DNA of 64,000 nucleotides from CAUYXS01 sp965248495 (GTDB taxonomy: Bacteria > Chloroflexota > Dehalococcoidia > Lucifugimonadales > Australimonadaceae), in assembly GCA_965248495.1 (NCBI GenBank), contig CBDFJL010000003.1, forward strand, positions 2,480,001-2,544,000, given 5' to 3'. Positions within the stretch are counted from its first letter, which is position 1. Each line of letters opens with the position of its first letter. Under the pieces are notes generated by a model, which had not been told where the DNA came from, searched no databases, and was given only the letters and a program-made list of their open reading frames with translations. The position numbers and the translations under genes are program-made. Shown piece by piece: positions 52,894 through 61,889 of this stretch.

Positions 52894-53924
52894 AGGTCGG
52901 GATCGTCAACGTCACGGGCTACTCGGGCGTCGAGCTGGCCCGCATCCTCCACCGCCACCCGGAGGCCGAGCTGGTCAGCGTGACGGGACGCAGCTCCGCT
53001 GGGCAGCGCCTCGGTGACGTGTTCCCGCACGTTCGTGGCGTCGACATGACCATCGAGCCGGAGCTGTCGGGTAGCCTCGACGTCGTCTTCTCGGCGCTGC
53101 CGCAGGTGGCCAGCGCGGAGGCGTGCGTACCGCTGGTGCGGGCCGGCGTGCGGGTCATCGACATCAGCGCCGACTTCCGCCTGCACGACCCGGCTGTTTA
53201 CAAGCAGTGGTACGACAGCGACCACCCGGCCCCCGACCTCCTCGAAACGTCGGTCTACGGGCTCACGGAGCTCGATCGCGAGGGTGTCGCGGGCGCGACG
53301 CTGGTCGCCAACCCCGGCTGCTTCCCGACCGGTGCGCTGCTGGCCCTGGCCCCCGTGGTCAGGGAGGGCCTGATTACCGAGCAGGTCATCGTGGATGCCA
53401 AGACGGGGGTCTCGGGGGCGGGCAGGGGCATGAGCCTCGGGACCCACTTCAGCGAGGTCAACGAGAACGTCTTCGCCTACGGCGTGGACGGGCACCGCCA
53501 CCTGCCGGAGATCACCCAGGAGCTCGCGCGTATGCGGCCCGGCTACGAGCCGCGGGTCATCTTCACGCCGCACCTCATTCCCATGACACGCGGCATCTTC
53601 GACTCGGTCTACGCCGACTTCGTTCCGGGCGCGTTTCCGTCGCCAGAGCAGGCGAAGACCAGAGTGCAGACGCTCTATCACGATTTCTACGCGGACGACC
53701 CGTTCGTCCAGGTCGTGGACAGGCCGCCCCAGACCAAGCAGACGTGGGGGAACAACGACTGCCTGATCTATCCGACGGTGGACCTGCGTACGGGGCGGCT
53801 GATGGTGTTCGCGGCCTTGGACAATCTGGTCAAGGGCGCGGCGGGCCAGGCCGTGCAGAACATGAACCTGATGTTCGGCCTGCCGGAGACGACGGGGCTG
53901 GAGCAGCTGGCGATCTACCCGTAG
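52890..53924 (+). CDS. argC: N-acetyl-gamma-glutamyl-phosphate reductase
   Basis: The product has 344 residues. The NAD(P) motif GYSGVELARIL (about 10) and active-site ANPGCFPTGALLAL (Cys144) are clear, and GVDGHRHLPEI carries the catalytic histidine. It performs the third step of arginine synthesis. No other arg gene is adjacent. It begins four bases before the LLM stop and is the last chromosomal gene before tRNA-Glu. Confidence 0.96.
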   Translation: MKVGIVNVTGYSGVELARILHRHPEAELVSVTGRSSAGQRLGDVFPHVRGVDMTIEPELSGSLDVVFSALPQVASAEACVPLVRAGVRVIDISADFRLHDPAVYKQWYDSDHPAPDLLETSVYGLTELDREGVAGATLVANPGCFPTGALLALAPVVREGLITEQVIVDAKTGVSGAGRGMSLGTHFSEVNENVFAYGVDGHRHLPEITQELARMRPGYEPRVIFTPHLIPMTRGIFDSVYADFVPGAFPSPEQAKTRVQTLYHDFYADDPFVQVVDRPPQTKQTWGNNDCLIYPTVDLRTGRLMVFAALDNLVKGAAGQAVQNMNLMFGLPETTGLEQLAIYP

Positions 53925-53965
53925 GGCGGCGTGGCCTCGCCTCGCCTATGCGACAATGCGGCGGG

Positions 53966-54042
53966 GCCCCCATCGTCTAGTGGCCTAGGACGCCACCCTT
54001 TCAAGGTGGAGACCAGGGGTTCGAATCCCCTTGGGGGCACCA
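53966..54042 (+). tRNA. tRNA-Glu (TTC), likely attachment site
   Basis: The 77-nt cloverleaf has acceptor GCCCCCA/TGGGGGC, anticodon loop CTTTCAA and encoded CCA. Everything downstream looks like mobile-element DNA, so its 3' end is probably the left attachment site. No second copy of the 3' end is visible before 64000. Confidence 0.95.
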
Positions 54043-54060
54043 GCCTACAAAACGTAGGGG

Positions 54061-54495
54061 GTGCTCATCGTGCAGTTCAGAGTTGCCCACGACGAAGCCG
54101 AACAAGACGTACTCCAGCGCCAGTGCGTTGAGCGATTCGAGTCGGGGGAATGGTGGCTTCTCATCCCCGTCGGCGATGCCGGTGCCGCCGTCGTGGAAGA
54201 AATTGAACACCGGCACTACAGCAGCGACCCCGATAGCGGCGCCGGCTTCGAGGTCGTCACTGGCGGAGTAGGACCAGCCGGTCTGCTTACGTCCGCGTTC
54301 GCTCACAAGAAGTGGATGTCTGCCGCCGAGCTCGCTGCTCTCTGCTACCAATTAGCCCCGGAGACCGGTGACTTCTCACCCGCGGTCTTAGAACGCCGCG
54401 ACATCGTGATGATCGGGCGCACTGACGAGACGGGTATGGCGCATATCGCCGCAACCTTGGCCATGATCGGCTTGGACGGCGAAGGGGGCGCGTGA
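54061..54495 (+). CDS. Hypothetical protein, first gene of the element
   Basis: The product has 144 residues from a GTG just 18 bases after tRNA-Glu. It reads as a small alpha/beta protein (QFRVAHDEAEQDVLQRQCVERF). No motifs recognised. It ends in overlap (GTGATG) with the HTH gene. Confidence 0.6.
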   Translation: MLIVQFRVAHDEAEQDVLQRQCVERFESGEWWLLIPVGDAGAAVVEEIEHRHYSSDPDSGAGFEVVTGGVGPAGLLTSAFAHKKWMSAAELAALCYQLAPETGDFSPAVLERRDIVMIGRTDETGMAHIAATLAMIGLDGEGGA

Positions 54496-54845
54496 TGGCG
54501 ACCCCCACTAGATTTACCCAGAACGGTTCTGGCACACTCGGTGTCAGTCAGGTACTCGATCGAGAAAAGGCAAAGGCGGCGATGTTGGGAGCCGGTATGA
54601 CACTCGAAGCCGTGGAACAGGTCTTGGAGAACTCAAGCGCGCAACCTGTGACGGTCGCGGAAGCAGCAGAGCTCAACCAAGTCCCCGTCAGTCGTATCCA
54701 TCGCTGGATCCAGCTCGGTCATCTTCCCGTGTTGAACCGTGTGAAAGGGCCAGGTCCAGGAGGACTTGTTGTTGTAGATAACCACCTAGTCCAGGCACTG
54801 GTATCTTCACCACCAAGGCAAGGGAGACCACCGAAAACAGTGTGA
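54492..54845 (+). CDS. Helix-turn-helix/excisionase-like DNA-binding protein
   Basis: The product has 117 residues. Residues of about 53-105 read as a winged helix of the MerR/excisionase class: PVTVAEAAELNQVPVSRIHRWIQLGHLPVLNRV followed by a beta wing GGLVVVDNHLVQAL. Located next to the attachment tRNA, it is a candidate directionality factor or repressor. A promoter-like TTGACA at 54852 follows the stop. Confidence 0.65.
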   Translation: MMATPTRFTQNGSGTLGVSQVLDREKAKAAMLGAGMTLEAVEQVLENSSAQPVTVAEAAELNQVPVSRIHRWIQLGHLPVLNRVKGPGPGGLVVVDNHLVQALVSSPPRQGRPPKTV

Positions 54846-54927
54846 AACGCTGTTGACAAAACTGTGTAAAACATATTTCAATGGCCGCGTTCCAGGCAGG
54901 AGCGCGGCCTAGCCAGCCAGAATTAAG

Positions 54928-54970
54928 CGCCCCCTAAGCCCGGAACGGCTAGGGGGCGTTCTCTTTTTGT
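54928..54970 (+). terminator. Strong rho-independent terminator
   Basis: CGCCCCCTAAGCC pairs with GGCTAGGGGGCG (one bulged A) around a six-base loop and is followed by TTCTCTTTTTGTT. It ends the leftmost operon of the element and separates it from the truncated primase paralogue. Confidence 0.85.
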
Positions 54971-55869
54971 TCCACTACGACGCCGGCCACAACTTCCACT
55001 ACGTAGACCAGGGCAACGGCTGCATGCTGCGGCTCGATGGCGCCACCATTGAGAAGGTAGCCAATGGTGCTGACGGCGTCTACTTCGACGGCGCATACGA
55101 TCAGGCGCCGTGGGAGTACCTGCCTGAGCGCGTCCGGTCCCTAGCCCAGGCACTCACCGAAGGGTTGACGTTCGCCGATGACGAGCCGGCTGGCGGGCTG
55201 AGCCCGACGGAGCAAGCCGACCTGCTCATGCTCTGGGTCTACTCGATCCCGCTCTCGACGCTGCTGCCAACGCGGCCGATCGCGCTAGTGATAGGCCCGG
55301 CAGGCTCCGGGAAGACCACCCTCTGGCGACGGTTGGGTCAGGTGCTCTACGGGCCCGGCTACCGCAGTGATGCACTCACCGGCAAGATTGCGTTTACCAA
55401 AGCCGTCTCCCAACGGCGCTTCGTCGCCTACGATATCCCCGAGCAGTACGTGCCCTGGCTGGAGGACGCACTCGCGGCGGCCTCCACCGGTAGACGGTGG
55501 GCGCGACGGACGCTCTCCAAGTGGGTCACGGGCTGCTATACAGCGTTTGTCGCACTCACTGCGCAGACCCCCCAGTTCCGGCGGTCCGACGTCGTCGAGC
55601 GCGTCGTCCCACTCAAGTTCGGCCGACTCGTCGAGCGGGTGCCCGAGCGCCAGCTGCTGCGGGAAGTGGTCGAGCACCGCGACGAGCTGCTCGCCGACTA
55701 CATCCAGACCCTCAACCGCATCCTCGCGGTTCAAGACCCCCCCGAGGCCGACACGAGCGTCAGGCTCGCCGACTTCGCCGCGCTCGCGACCCGGGTCGGC
55801 CGAGGCGTCCACCTGCCCGATAAGCACGTCGCGAAGATCCTCGGGAAGCTCACCCGGTCGTCGCCATAA
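54967..55869 (+). pseudogene. Truncated primase-helicase paralogue (P-loop part only)
   Basis: The 300 residues align with residues of about 378-690 of the 797-residue primase at 56613: APWEYLPERVRSLAQALTEGLTF, then Walker A GPAGSGKTTLWRRLGQVL (about 110), WLEDALAAASTG, QLLREVVEHRDELLADYIQTLNRIL. The zinc-finger and TOPRIM parts are missing and the last 100 residues too. The only start is a TTG inside the terminator tail with no ribosome site. Sequence divergence suggests an old duplicate or a leftover of an earlier related element. It could be a functional stand-alone helicase, but that seems less likely. Confidence 0.6.
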
Positions 55870-56387
55870 TGGCTTCCCGACGCTCCATGAATCCCGACGT
55901 GGGCCCACCTCCCAAGGTCCACCTCGGTCAGTGGTCGGTTTGCCCCCAAGCAGATCCGCCGGCTGCTGTACTGCAGGGGCGGTCCTCAATCGAGGGCTCG
56001 AGGCCGGGATCGCCCCTGCTCCTCTACGTCTCCGTTAACGCGAAGGGCCACAAGACCCACGCGGCCGACGACCAGGGCCGGACCCTCTGCGGCCGCATCG
56101 GCACCGTCGAGGAAGAGCTCCAGGACGGCCACCTCAGCGACCCGGCGTTCTGCCACCAGTGCCTTGAGGCGCTCGTGCCCACGGTATGCCCGCGGTGCGG
56201 CGGTGGGCCCCTCCGTTTAGTGCCGGCATGCGCGGCGCCGCTCCCGGTCTTCTCCTGTCTCACCTGCGGCCACCAGGTGTACCCGCTCCACGATATCGAG
56301 GTCCTGCCGCCACCGGGCCGCGGGCCGCTCAGCAAGGGCCAGGCCAACAACCCTCGCAACAGCGCACAGGGCTACGTCCGACTGTGA
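55869..56387 (+). CDS. Zinc-ribbon-rich hypothetical protein
   Basis: The product has 172 residues, of which the first 50 are low-complexity and perhaps not translated. The rest has several Cys pairs, FCHQC, CPRCGG and CLTCGHQV, giving one or two zinc sites. It starts in TAATG overlap with the truncated primase frame. No family recognised. Confidence 0.5.
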   Translation: MASRRSMNPDVGPPPKVHLGQWSVCPQADPPAAVLQGRSSIEGSRPGSPLLLYVSVNAKGHKTHAADDQGRTLCGRIGTVEEELQDGHLSDPAFCHQCLEALVPTVCPRCGGGPLRLVPACAAPLPVFSCLTCGHQVYPLHDIEVLPPPGRGPLSKGQANNPRNSAQGYVRL

Positions 56388-56410
56388 CCCGCGATCTGGA
56401 GGTCTCCCCG

Positions 56411-56623
56411 ATGGCGAACCGTAGCGAGTATTGCCCTTGGTGCCGCTTCATGCAGGTGGTAGTCGCGCGTCGCATGATCCTCAGAGGTCCGCGCCGAGGT
56501 CAGCTGCATCCGGTCAAGTACCTGGCACACGAGCGGCTAGTCGACGGGCAGTGGGCCCGGTGCCCGGGCAGCAACAAACCGGTCCAGGGCCCGGCCGTTT
56601 CTCAGGAAACGCGTGGTGGCTAG
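56411..56623 (+). CDS. Small zinc-binding protein
   Basis: The product has 70 residues with GGAGG nine bases before the ATG. CPWC near residue 8 and a later cysteine (RCPGSNK) suggest an incomplete zinc knuckle. It overlaps the primase start by eleven bases. It is typical of short accessory proteins in mobile elements; function unknown. Confidence 0.55.
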   Translation: MANRSEYCPWCRFMQVVVARRMILRGPRRGQLHPVKYLAHERLVDGQWARCPGSNKPVQGPAVSQETRGG

Positions 56624-59006
56624 CGCCCCCGATCTCGCAGCTGTCCTGAACCGCCTCGAGAAGGTCACGCGGCTGCCCAATGGCAACTATAAAGCGCGAT
56701 GCCCATTCCACGACGACCATGACCCCTCGATGACGCTGTTCGCCGAAGGAAACTGCAAATGCCACTCTGGCTGTGGCAACCACAGCGCAGCGGAGCTACG
56801 CGCCCAGCTCGGGCTCGAAGAGCACCAGCCTGACCCGGATCCCGTCCACTACGACTACAAGAACGCCGAGGGCGCTGTGGTCTGCCAGACGGTCCGGTAC
56901 TACAAGGATGGGCGCAAGCGCTTCTACCAGCGCCACCATGACGGCGCTGACTGGGTCAACAACCTCAAGGGTGTGGACCTGGTCCTCTATCGCCTGCCCG
57001 AGCTTCTCTCGGCCGACGTCGGGACTCGTGTGTACATCGTCGAGGGCGAGAAGGACGTGGACCGGCTGGTGAGCATGGGCCTCGTTGCTACCACGAACCC
57101 TATGGGGGCCGGCAAGTGGCGCGCGAAGTATGCGCGCTGGTTGCAGGGTCGGCGCGTGGTCGTGATTCCCGACAATGACCCTCCAGATCCAAAGCGGCAC
57201 GGACTCAGACCGGGCCTGGACCACGCGCACGAGGTCGCCGACTCCCTTCGCCCGCACCTGGACGAGCTTAAGTTGCTCTTCCTTGCTGACCTGCCAGAGA
57301 AGGGGGACGTGAGTGACTGGCTCGACGCCGGCGGCACGGCAGCGCAGATGGAGGCGCTTGCCGACGCTGCGCTCGAATACGTGCCCGGCGTCTACGCACG
57401 GCCTCCCGTCGACGGCAACGGGCACCACCCCGATCGAGACCTTCGCGACACCGAGGTGCTTGTCGAGAAGAGCCGGTGGCGCACGCAGTCGCTCGGCGTT
57501 ATCAAGGACATGTGGACGAAGGGCCGCTTCATCAACGCTGGGGACGAGCACTACTTCTTCGTCGACGCGACCAAGCAGCTGGTGCCGCTCGGAAAGAAGC
57601 CTGGCGACTCCTTCGACCTCGAGTTCTTGTTGAGCCGGCTGCTGGGCTATGGCATCGGCTCAAGCCACCCCGGGTACAAGGACCTCTTCAACGAGCTCCG
57701 CTACGAAACCCGGGCGAACGGCGACCTGGTCGAGGTCCAGAACTTCTCCTACTACGACCAGGAGGAGAACGTCCTCTATTTCGACCTGGTCGACGGCAGG
57801 CTGCTCCGGCTGGACGGCAAGACAGTGGAGCGCGTCGACAATGGGCACGACGGCGTCCTCTTCGTCCATTCGGCCGAGCAGGCTCCGTGGGAGTACCTCC
57901 CTGACCAGCGGAGATCAGTTTCGAAGGCGCTCCTCGACGGCCTGAGCTTCGCCGGTGCTACCCGGGAAGAGCCGGACGGGCTCACCGCCTCCGAGCTGGG
58001 CTATCTGTTCATGATGTGGCTCCTGTGCATCCCCTTCCGGTCGGTCCTGCCGGTGAAGCCGATACAGGTTGCGACCGGGCCGGCAGGGTCGGGCAAGAGC
58101 ACGCTGAACCGGCGGGCGGGCAAGCTGCTGATCGGTCCGGACTTCGAGGTCGAAGCCCTCTCATCGGACGACGAGGGCAAGAGGAACTTCTTCGTCGCGG
58201 TCACCAACTTCGGTTTCATGGCGTACGACAACGTCGACGGGCGAAACCCCTGGCTCGAGGACGCGCTCGCAACGCTCTCCACCGGCGTGGGCCAAACCAA
58301 GAAGGAGCTCTACACGACGAACACGCCGGCCCGGTTCCGGGGCAAGGCCTTCATCGCGTTGACTGCGCGGACACCCCGCTTCAAGCGGCCCGATATCGCT
58401 CAACGGGCACTCCTCTTTCCGCTGCAGCCCCTGGAGAAGATGGTGCCCGAGCATCTCCTGCTGCGGGAATTCCGCGACCACCGCGACGAGCTGCTGACGG
58501 ACTACGTCGAGATCTTGAACCAGGTCGTGGCGGTCAAGCCGGAAACGGCCATGGAGCCCACCGCCTCCAATCTCAGGCTCGCCGACTTTGCCCACCTGGC
58601 AACGCGCGTTGGCCAAGGGATGGGCCTGCCAGACGAGTTCGTCGCGGGCATCCTGACGAAGGTTATCAAGGCGCAGAAGCAGTGGGCCGCCGAAGAGGAT
58701 GACCTGCGCCTGTTCCTTGACCTATGGCTCGAGCAGCAGGCGCCGGGGGCGCTCGACCTGGGCTATCGCAACCAGGGTCGCCCCGTTCGCACCGCGGAGC
58801 TCTTCAAGGAATTGAAGGAGCTCGCCGACGCCGCCGGGTATCGCTGGCGGTTCTCCACGCCCATCTCCCTGGGTATGCACCTCAAACACATGCAGCCGTC
58901 GCTCGAGGAGTACTTCGTGATCGAGAACAAGGGCCATGGCGAGCAGGGCAAGACCTACGCGTTTTCGACCCACGAATGGTGGAGGGAACAGCATGCGACG
59001 GGCTGA
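56613..59006 (+). CDS. Primase-helicase: DnaG-type zinc finger, TOPRIM and P-loop ATPase domains
   Basis: The product has 797 residues. The zinc finger is ARCPFHDDHDPSM...CKCHSGCGNHS (about 29-57). TOPRIM follows with YIVEGEKDVDRL (about 146) and PDNDPPDPKRHG (about 190), then GDVSDWLDAGGT. The second half carries Walker A ATGPAGSGKSTLNRR (about 487-501) and a family-conserved AALTARTPRFKRPDIAQR-like region. The order primase then ATPase is that of phage and plasmid replication proteins. It would make primers and unwind DNA at the repeat array just downstream (59053-59370). Confidence 0.82.
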   Translation: MVASAPDLAAVLNRLEKVTRLPNGNYKARCPFHDDHDPSMTLFAEGNCKCHSGCGNHSAAELRAQLGLEEHQPDPDPVHYDYKNAEGAVVCQTVRYYKDGRKRFYQRHHDGADWVNNLKGVDLVLYRLPELLSADVGTRVYIVEGEKDVDRLVSMGLVATTNPMGAGKWRAKYARWLQGRRVVVIPDNDPPDPKRHGLRPGLDHAHEVADSLRPHLDELKLLFLADLPEKGDVSDWLDAGGTAAQMEALADAALEYVPGVYARPPVDGNGHHPDRDLRDTEVLVEKSRWRTQSLGVIKDMWTKGRFINAGDEHYFFVDATKQLVPLGKKPGDSFDLEFLLSRLLGYGIGSSHPGYKDLFNELRYETRANGDLVEVQNFSYYDQEENVLYFDLVDGRLLRLDGKTVERVDNGHDGVLFVHSAEQAPWEYLPDQRRSVSKALLDGLSFAGATREEPDGLTASELGYLFMMWLLCIPFRSVLPVKPIQVATGPAGSGKSTLNRRAGKLLIGPDFEVEALSSDDEGKRNFFVAVTNFGFMAYDNVDGRNPWLEDALATLSTGVGQTKKELYTTNTPARFRGKAFIALTARTPRFKRPDIAQRALLFPLQPLEKMVPEHLLLREFRDHRDELLTDYVEILNQVVAVKPETAMEPTASNLRLADFAHLATRVGQGMGLPDEFVAGILTKVIKAQKQWAAEEDDLRLFLDLWLEQQAPGALDLGYRNQGRPVRTAELFKELKELADAAGYRWRFSTPISLGMHLKHMQPSLEEYFVIENKGHGEQGKTYAFSTHEWWREQHATG

Positions 59007-59052
59007 TATCAGGCCGACGGCGCCAGTGTTTTTTAGTTTTTCTCCCGGTTTA

Positions 59053-59370
59053 GTCGTCAGGTCGTCAGGGAATTCCGTAATTGCAGACCATGGCCTGCCG
59101 CAGAGGGGTGCGACCCATTTCTAGTCGTCAGTTAGTCGTCAGCCGGGCCTCACGGCCCTTTTCGCATGGGTGCCGCAACGGCGGTACGGAAGGGCGCCTG
59201 ACGACTTGAGCGCGAAAACTGACGACTTGCTGAGGACCGATGGAATCCACCAAATGCCTACGGTATTCCCTGACGACTACTGACAACTACTGACGACTAG
59301 ATTTTCTAGTCGTCAGTCTCTCCCGCAGACCACCAAGCCAAATCCCTTCGGAAACTGACGACCTGACAAC
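59053..59370. repeat. Iteron-like array of CTGACGAC/GTCGTCAG repeats
   Basis: Ten exact 8-bp copies lie in 318 bases: GTCGTCAG at 59053, 59061, 59124, 59135 and 59309, and CTGACGAC at 59198, 59219, 59270, 59290 and 59355, with two CTGACAAC variants at 59280 and 59363. At 59290-59316 two copies form a perfect inverted repeat with 11-bp arms (CTGACGACTAG) around ATTTT. The block lies between the primase and ParB-like operons and contains no gene. Origin of replication, partition site, or operator cluster are the candidates. Confidence 0.85.
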
Positions 59371-59392
59371 TTCTTTAGGAGAAATTGAACTG

Positions 59393-59611
59393 ATGAGTAG
59401 CAATTTCTTGACTTGGGCGCAAGGGCAGCAGGACCGGCAGGACCCCGTGGGCGATTTCTGCCGCGACTTCATAGCCGATCCGAGGCGCCTGGTCCTGAGC
59501 GGCCGCGAGGAGATCCTCGACCACCTACAGGACCGCGGCGTGGAGGACAAGGTGATCGACGCCTTCCAGCTGGCATGGACCGAGTTTGAGATCCGAGGAG
59601 GGATTGAATAA
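59393..59611 (+). CDS. Small hypothetical protein before the ParB-like gene
   Basis: The product has 72 residues, largely charged helix (FCRDFIADPRRLVLSGREEILDHLQDRG). AGGAGA precedes the ATG, and its stop touches the start of the ParB-like gene (TAAATG), so the two are coupled. It is the first gene downstream of the repeat array, with a possible role in control of replication or partition. Confidence 0.6.
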   Translation: MSSNFLTWAQGQQDRQDPVGDFCRDFIADPRRLVLSGREEILDHLQDRGVEDKVIDAFQLAWTEFEIRGGIE

Positions 59612-60448
59612 ATGGCGACCTTAGAGACGACGAAGGAGACGGAACAGCAGCGCGTGGTGCGCCTCCGGGAGGAGGGCCTCACAGTCCGCGCGATCGCCGA
59701 CAAGACCGGGCTGTCAAAGTCGGTCGTTGACCGGACCATTCAGCGCGCCAGAGCTGCCGGCGTGATCCAGGACCTCGAGCACCCGGGCGCCGGCACGGAG
59801 ACCGCAAACTTAGGCGCTAGGTCTGAGATCTCAGCTCCGCCGGCCGGTCCAGCGGTCCTCGAGTACCTAGAGCTCGCACCGGAGCAGCTGGTCGCCAACC
59901 GATTCCAGCCGCGGGCCAAGGTCAACGACGCGGAGCTCGAGGCGCTCGCTGACAGCATCGCGATATCCGGGCTCCTCCAGCGCCCGACCGTTCGGCGCGC
60001 CGGCGACCAGTACGAGATCGCGTTCGGGCACCGCCGCGTCGCCGCGGTCGCGCTGCTCATCGAGCAGGGCCGGTGGGTGGGTGGGTGGGGTGCCTGTCGA
60101 CGTCCGCGAGCTCGACGACGAGCAGATGGCCGTCGTTGCGCTCAGCGAGAACACGAAGCGCAAGGACCTCTCGCCGCTCGAGCAGTACCGAGCGTGGGCC
60201 CGGATCGTCGCGGAGATCCCCGGCATGACCGTGGAGCGGCTCGCGCAGGAGGTTGGCCTCGACCGGTCGACCGTGTCGAACAATCTCCGGATCCTCAAGC
60301 TACCGAGGTTCGTCCTGGACGCGGTCGACGCCGGCGAGATTCCCGCGCACTCAGCGCGCGAGCTCCTGGTCCTCCAGAACGACGACCACGCGCACCCCGA
60401 GCTCATGGAGGCCGTGCTCAAGAAGATCCGCAACCCATACGGCCGTAG
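59612..60448 (+). CDS. ParB-like protein, N-terminal frame (true product shifts frame near 60080)
   Basis: An N-terminal helix-turn-helix (TVRAIADKTGLSKSVVDRTIQRARAAGVIQ, about 28-58) leads to a ParB N-domain: LVANRFQPRAKVND (about 95), DSIAISGLLQRPTVRRAGDQYEIAFGHRRVAAVALLIEQGRW (about 112-153). The GHRR box replaces the usual GERR. After about 60078 the frame becomes nonsense while the expected continuation lies in the other frame. The break is exactly at a run of GGTG units. Confidence 0.65.
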   Translation: MATLETTKETEQQRVVRLREEGLTVRAIADKTGLSKSVVDRTIQRARAAGVIQDLEHPGAGTETANLGARSEISAPPAGPAVLEYLELAPEQLVANRFQPRAKVNDAELEALADSIAISGLLQRPTVRRAGDQYEIAFGHRRVAAVALLIEQGRWVGGWGACRRPRARRRADGRRCAQREHEAQGPLAARAVPSVGPDRRGDPRHDRGAARAGGWPRPVDRVEQSPDPQATEVRPGRGRRRRDSRALSARAPGPPERRPRAPRAHGGRAQEDPQPIRP

Positions 60449-61889
60449 CGGTCTTCCCGACTTCCGTGTTGCCAGCATCCGCGACGCGATCCTCGAGGTC
60501 GTGCGGAGCTGGACGCTGGCGCAGTGGCGCCCGCTCGACGTCGGCGCCGGCACGACGGTCTACCACCTGAACGAGCGCGCCGTAATCTCGTTCGACTTTG
60601 AGACCTACGCCACGGATCGGGCGAGCCACGTCCACCGGATCCCGTCGAGCGATAAGGCGGACGGGCCGAGCCGCCGCTGGACCTGCGACGTCAAGGCCTG
60701 GCAGCGGCTCCAGACGGCGGCGACACGGGAGAGCAACAAGGCGTCCGGCACCACCGCGGCTGAGCGGACCCAGACCTCGGGAGGTCGCGCTCCGGCGCCC
60801 TCGCGCAACGAGCAGTTCGACAAAGCGTTCTCCAAGCACCCCGTCATAGCGCAGCTGCTCAAGGCCGGCGTTTCCCCACAAACGGACGAGGCCAAGCAGG
60901 TTCTCACCGAACGGACCCCGATCGTGCCGGAGGTCGAGGGGGTGTCCGACAGGGTCGCCGGCCAACGGCAGGCCTACGCCCTGGTCCATAACGCGGTCCT
61001 CGAGCACCTGCAGGCGCACCCGAACCTGGTCGACGACGTCGCGGAGCTCGGCGAGATACCCCGGCGGATCATCGACGCCGGCGTGGAGAAAGGCCTGACC
61101 CACCGCCAGGTGCTGACGGCCGCAGTCACCTACGCGAAGCACGTGGCTAGTGACGCCGCGGCGCGCAAGCCCGGCAAGCCGGGCACGCTCACCGAGGCGC
61201 AGAAGACGGAGGCCGGCAGTCTGGCGAAGGGCCTGGCCGTCTTCGACTACAACTACCGCGGTTTCCACCAGCGGATCGCGACGGCCATGCCCTGGCTCGC
61301 GGCCGCCAAGGAGTGCGTCACGACTTGCACCCGGGGCGCGCAGTTCGGGCAGCAGTACCGGGGCGAACCGGTCGAGCTCTTTTGCACGAACGAGAAGTGC
61401 CATAAGGAGAAGCTGACTGCCGGCGCCAAGGCCTACAGCGAGGAGCTCGCCAAGCGGACGGCCGTCCTGGACGGCGAGGACCAGGTCCTCGCTCAGGCGA
61501 TCGCCGCGGTCCTGCCGCGGGGCATGGCGACCAAGCTCGTCGCCGTCGCCTTGCTCAACGAGCTCGGAGCGGCCCTCGCCGTGACGCCGAGCGACGACTA
61601 TCAGTACCGGGTGTTCCAGTACGAGCCGCAGACGCTCGTCCGTATCCGCCAGGTCCTCAAGCTCAGGGCAGGAGCGGACGGCCGCAACGTCGTCTTCTCC
61701 GTTACGCAGGCCGGCCGGCAGCTGGACGACGCGGATCAGGACACAACCGCGCAGGTGTGCGGGGAGTTGGTCGCCTACGTGCTCCGCTACAACATGGGCC
61801 GCGACGGCCGCGGGGCCCAGCTGACGAAGGAAGGCGCCAAGAACGTCGCCGGGGCCCTCGAAGGGCTCGGGGTCAAGGTGCCGGCATGA
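60081..61889 (+). CDS. ParB-like protein, continuation after the frameshift
   Basis: The product has 602 residues from a GTG inside the GGTG run. VPVDVRELDDEQMAVVALSENTKRKDLSPLEQYRAWARI completes the ParB N-domain. Then comes the helix-turn-helix MTVERLAQEVGLDRSTVSNNLRILKLP. The long C-terminal half has a four-cysteine motif (CVTTCTRGAQFGQQ...FCTNEKCHKEK, about 410-450). No ParA gene is present. Spo0J/ParB relatives bind parS sites; other members are nucleases or plasmid regulators. The stop overlaps the following gene by ATGA. Confidence 0.75.
   Translation: MGGVPVDVRELDDEQMAVVALSENTKRKDLSPLEQYRAWARIVAEIPGMTVERLAQEVGLDRSTVSNNLRILKLPRFVLDAVDAGEIPAHSARELLVLQNDDHAHPELMEAVLKKIRNPYGRSGLPDFRVASIRDAILEVVRSWTLAQWRPLDVGAGTTVYHLNERAVISFDFETYATDRASHVHRIPSSDKADGPSRRWTCDVKAWQRLQTAATRESNKASGTTAAERTQTSGGRAPAPSRNEQFDKAFSKHPVIAQLLKAGVSPQTDEAKQVLTERTPIVPEVEGVSDRVAGQRQAYALVHNAVLEHLQAHPNLVDDVAELGEIPRRIIDAGVEKGLTHRQVLTAAVTYAKHVASDAAARKPGKPGTLTEAQKTEAGSLAKGLAVFDYNYRGFHQRIATAMPWLAAAKECVTTCTRGAQFGQQYRGEPVELFCTNEKCHKEKLTAGAKAYSEELAKRTAVLDGEDQVLAQAIAAVLPRGMATKLVAVALLNELGAALAVTPSDDYQYRVFQYEPQTLVRIRQVLKLRAGADGRNVVFSVTQAGRQLDDADQDTTAQVCGELVAYVLRYNMGRDGRGAQLTKEGAKNVAGALEGLGVKVPA

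Noticed and set aside
59007..59392. CRISPR array
   Set aside because: Repeats are only 8 bp, occur in both orientations with uneven spacing and there are no cas genes.
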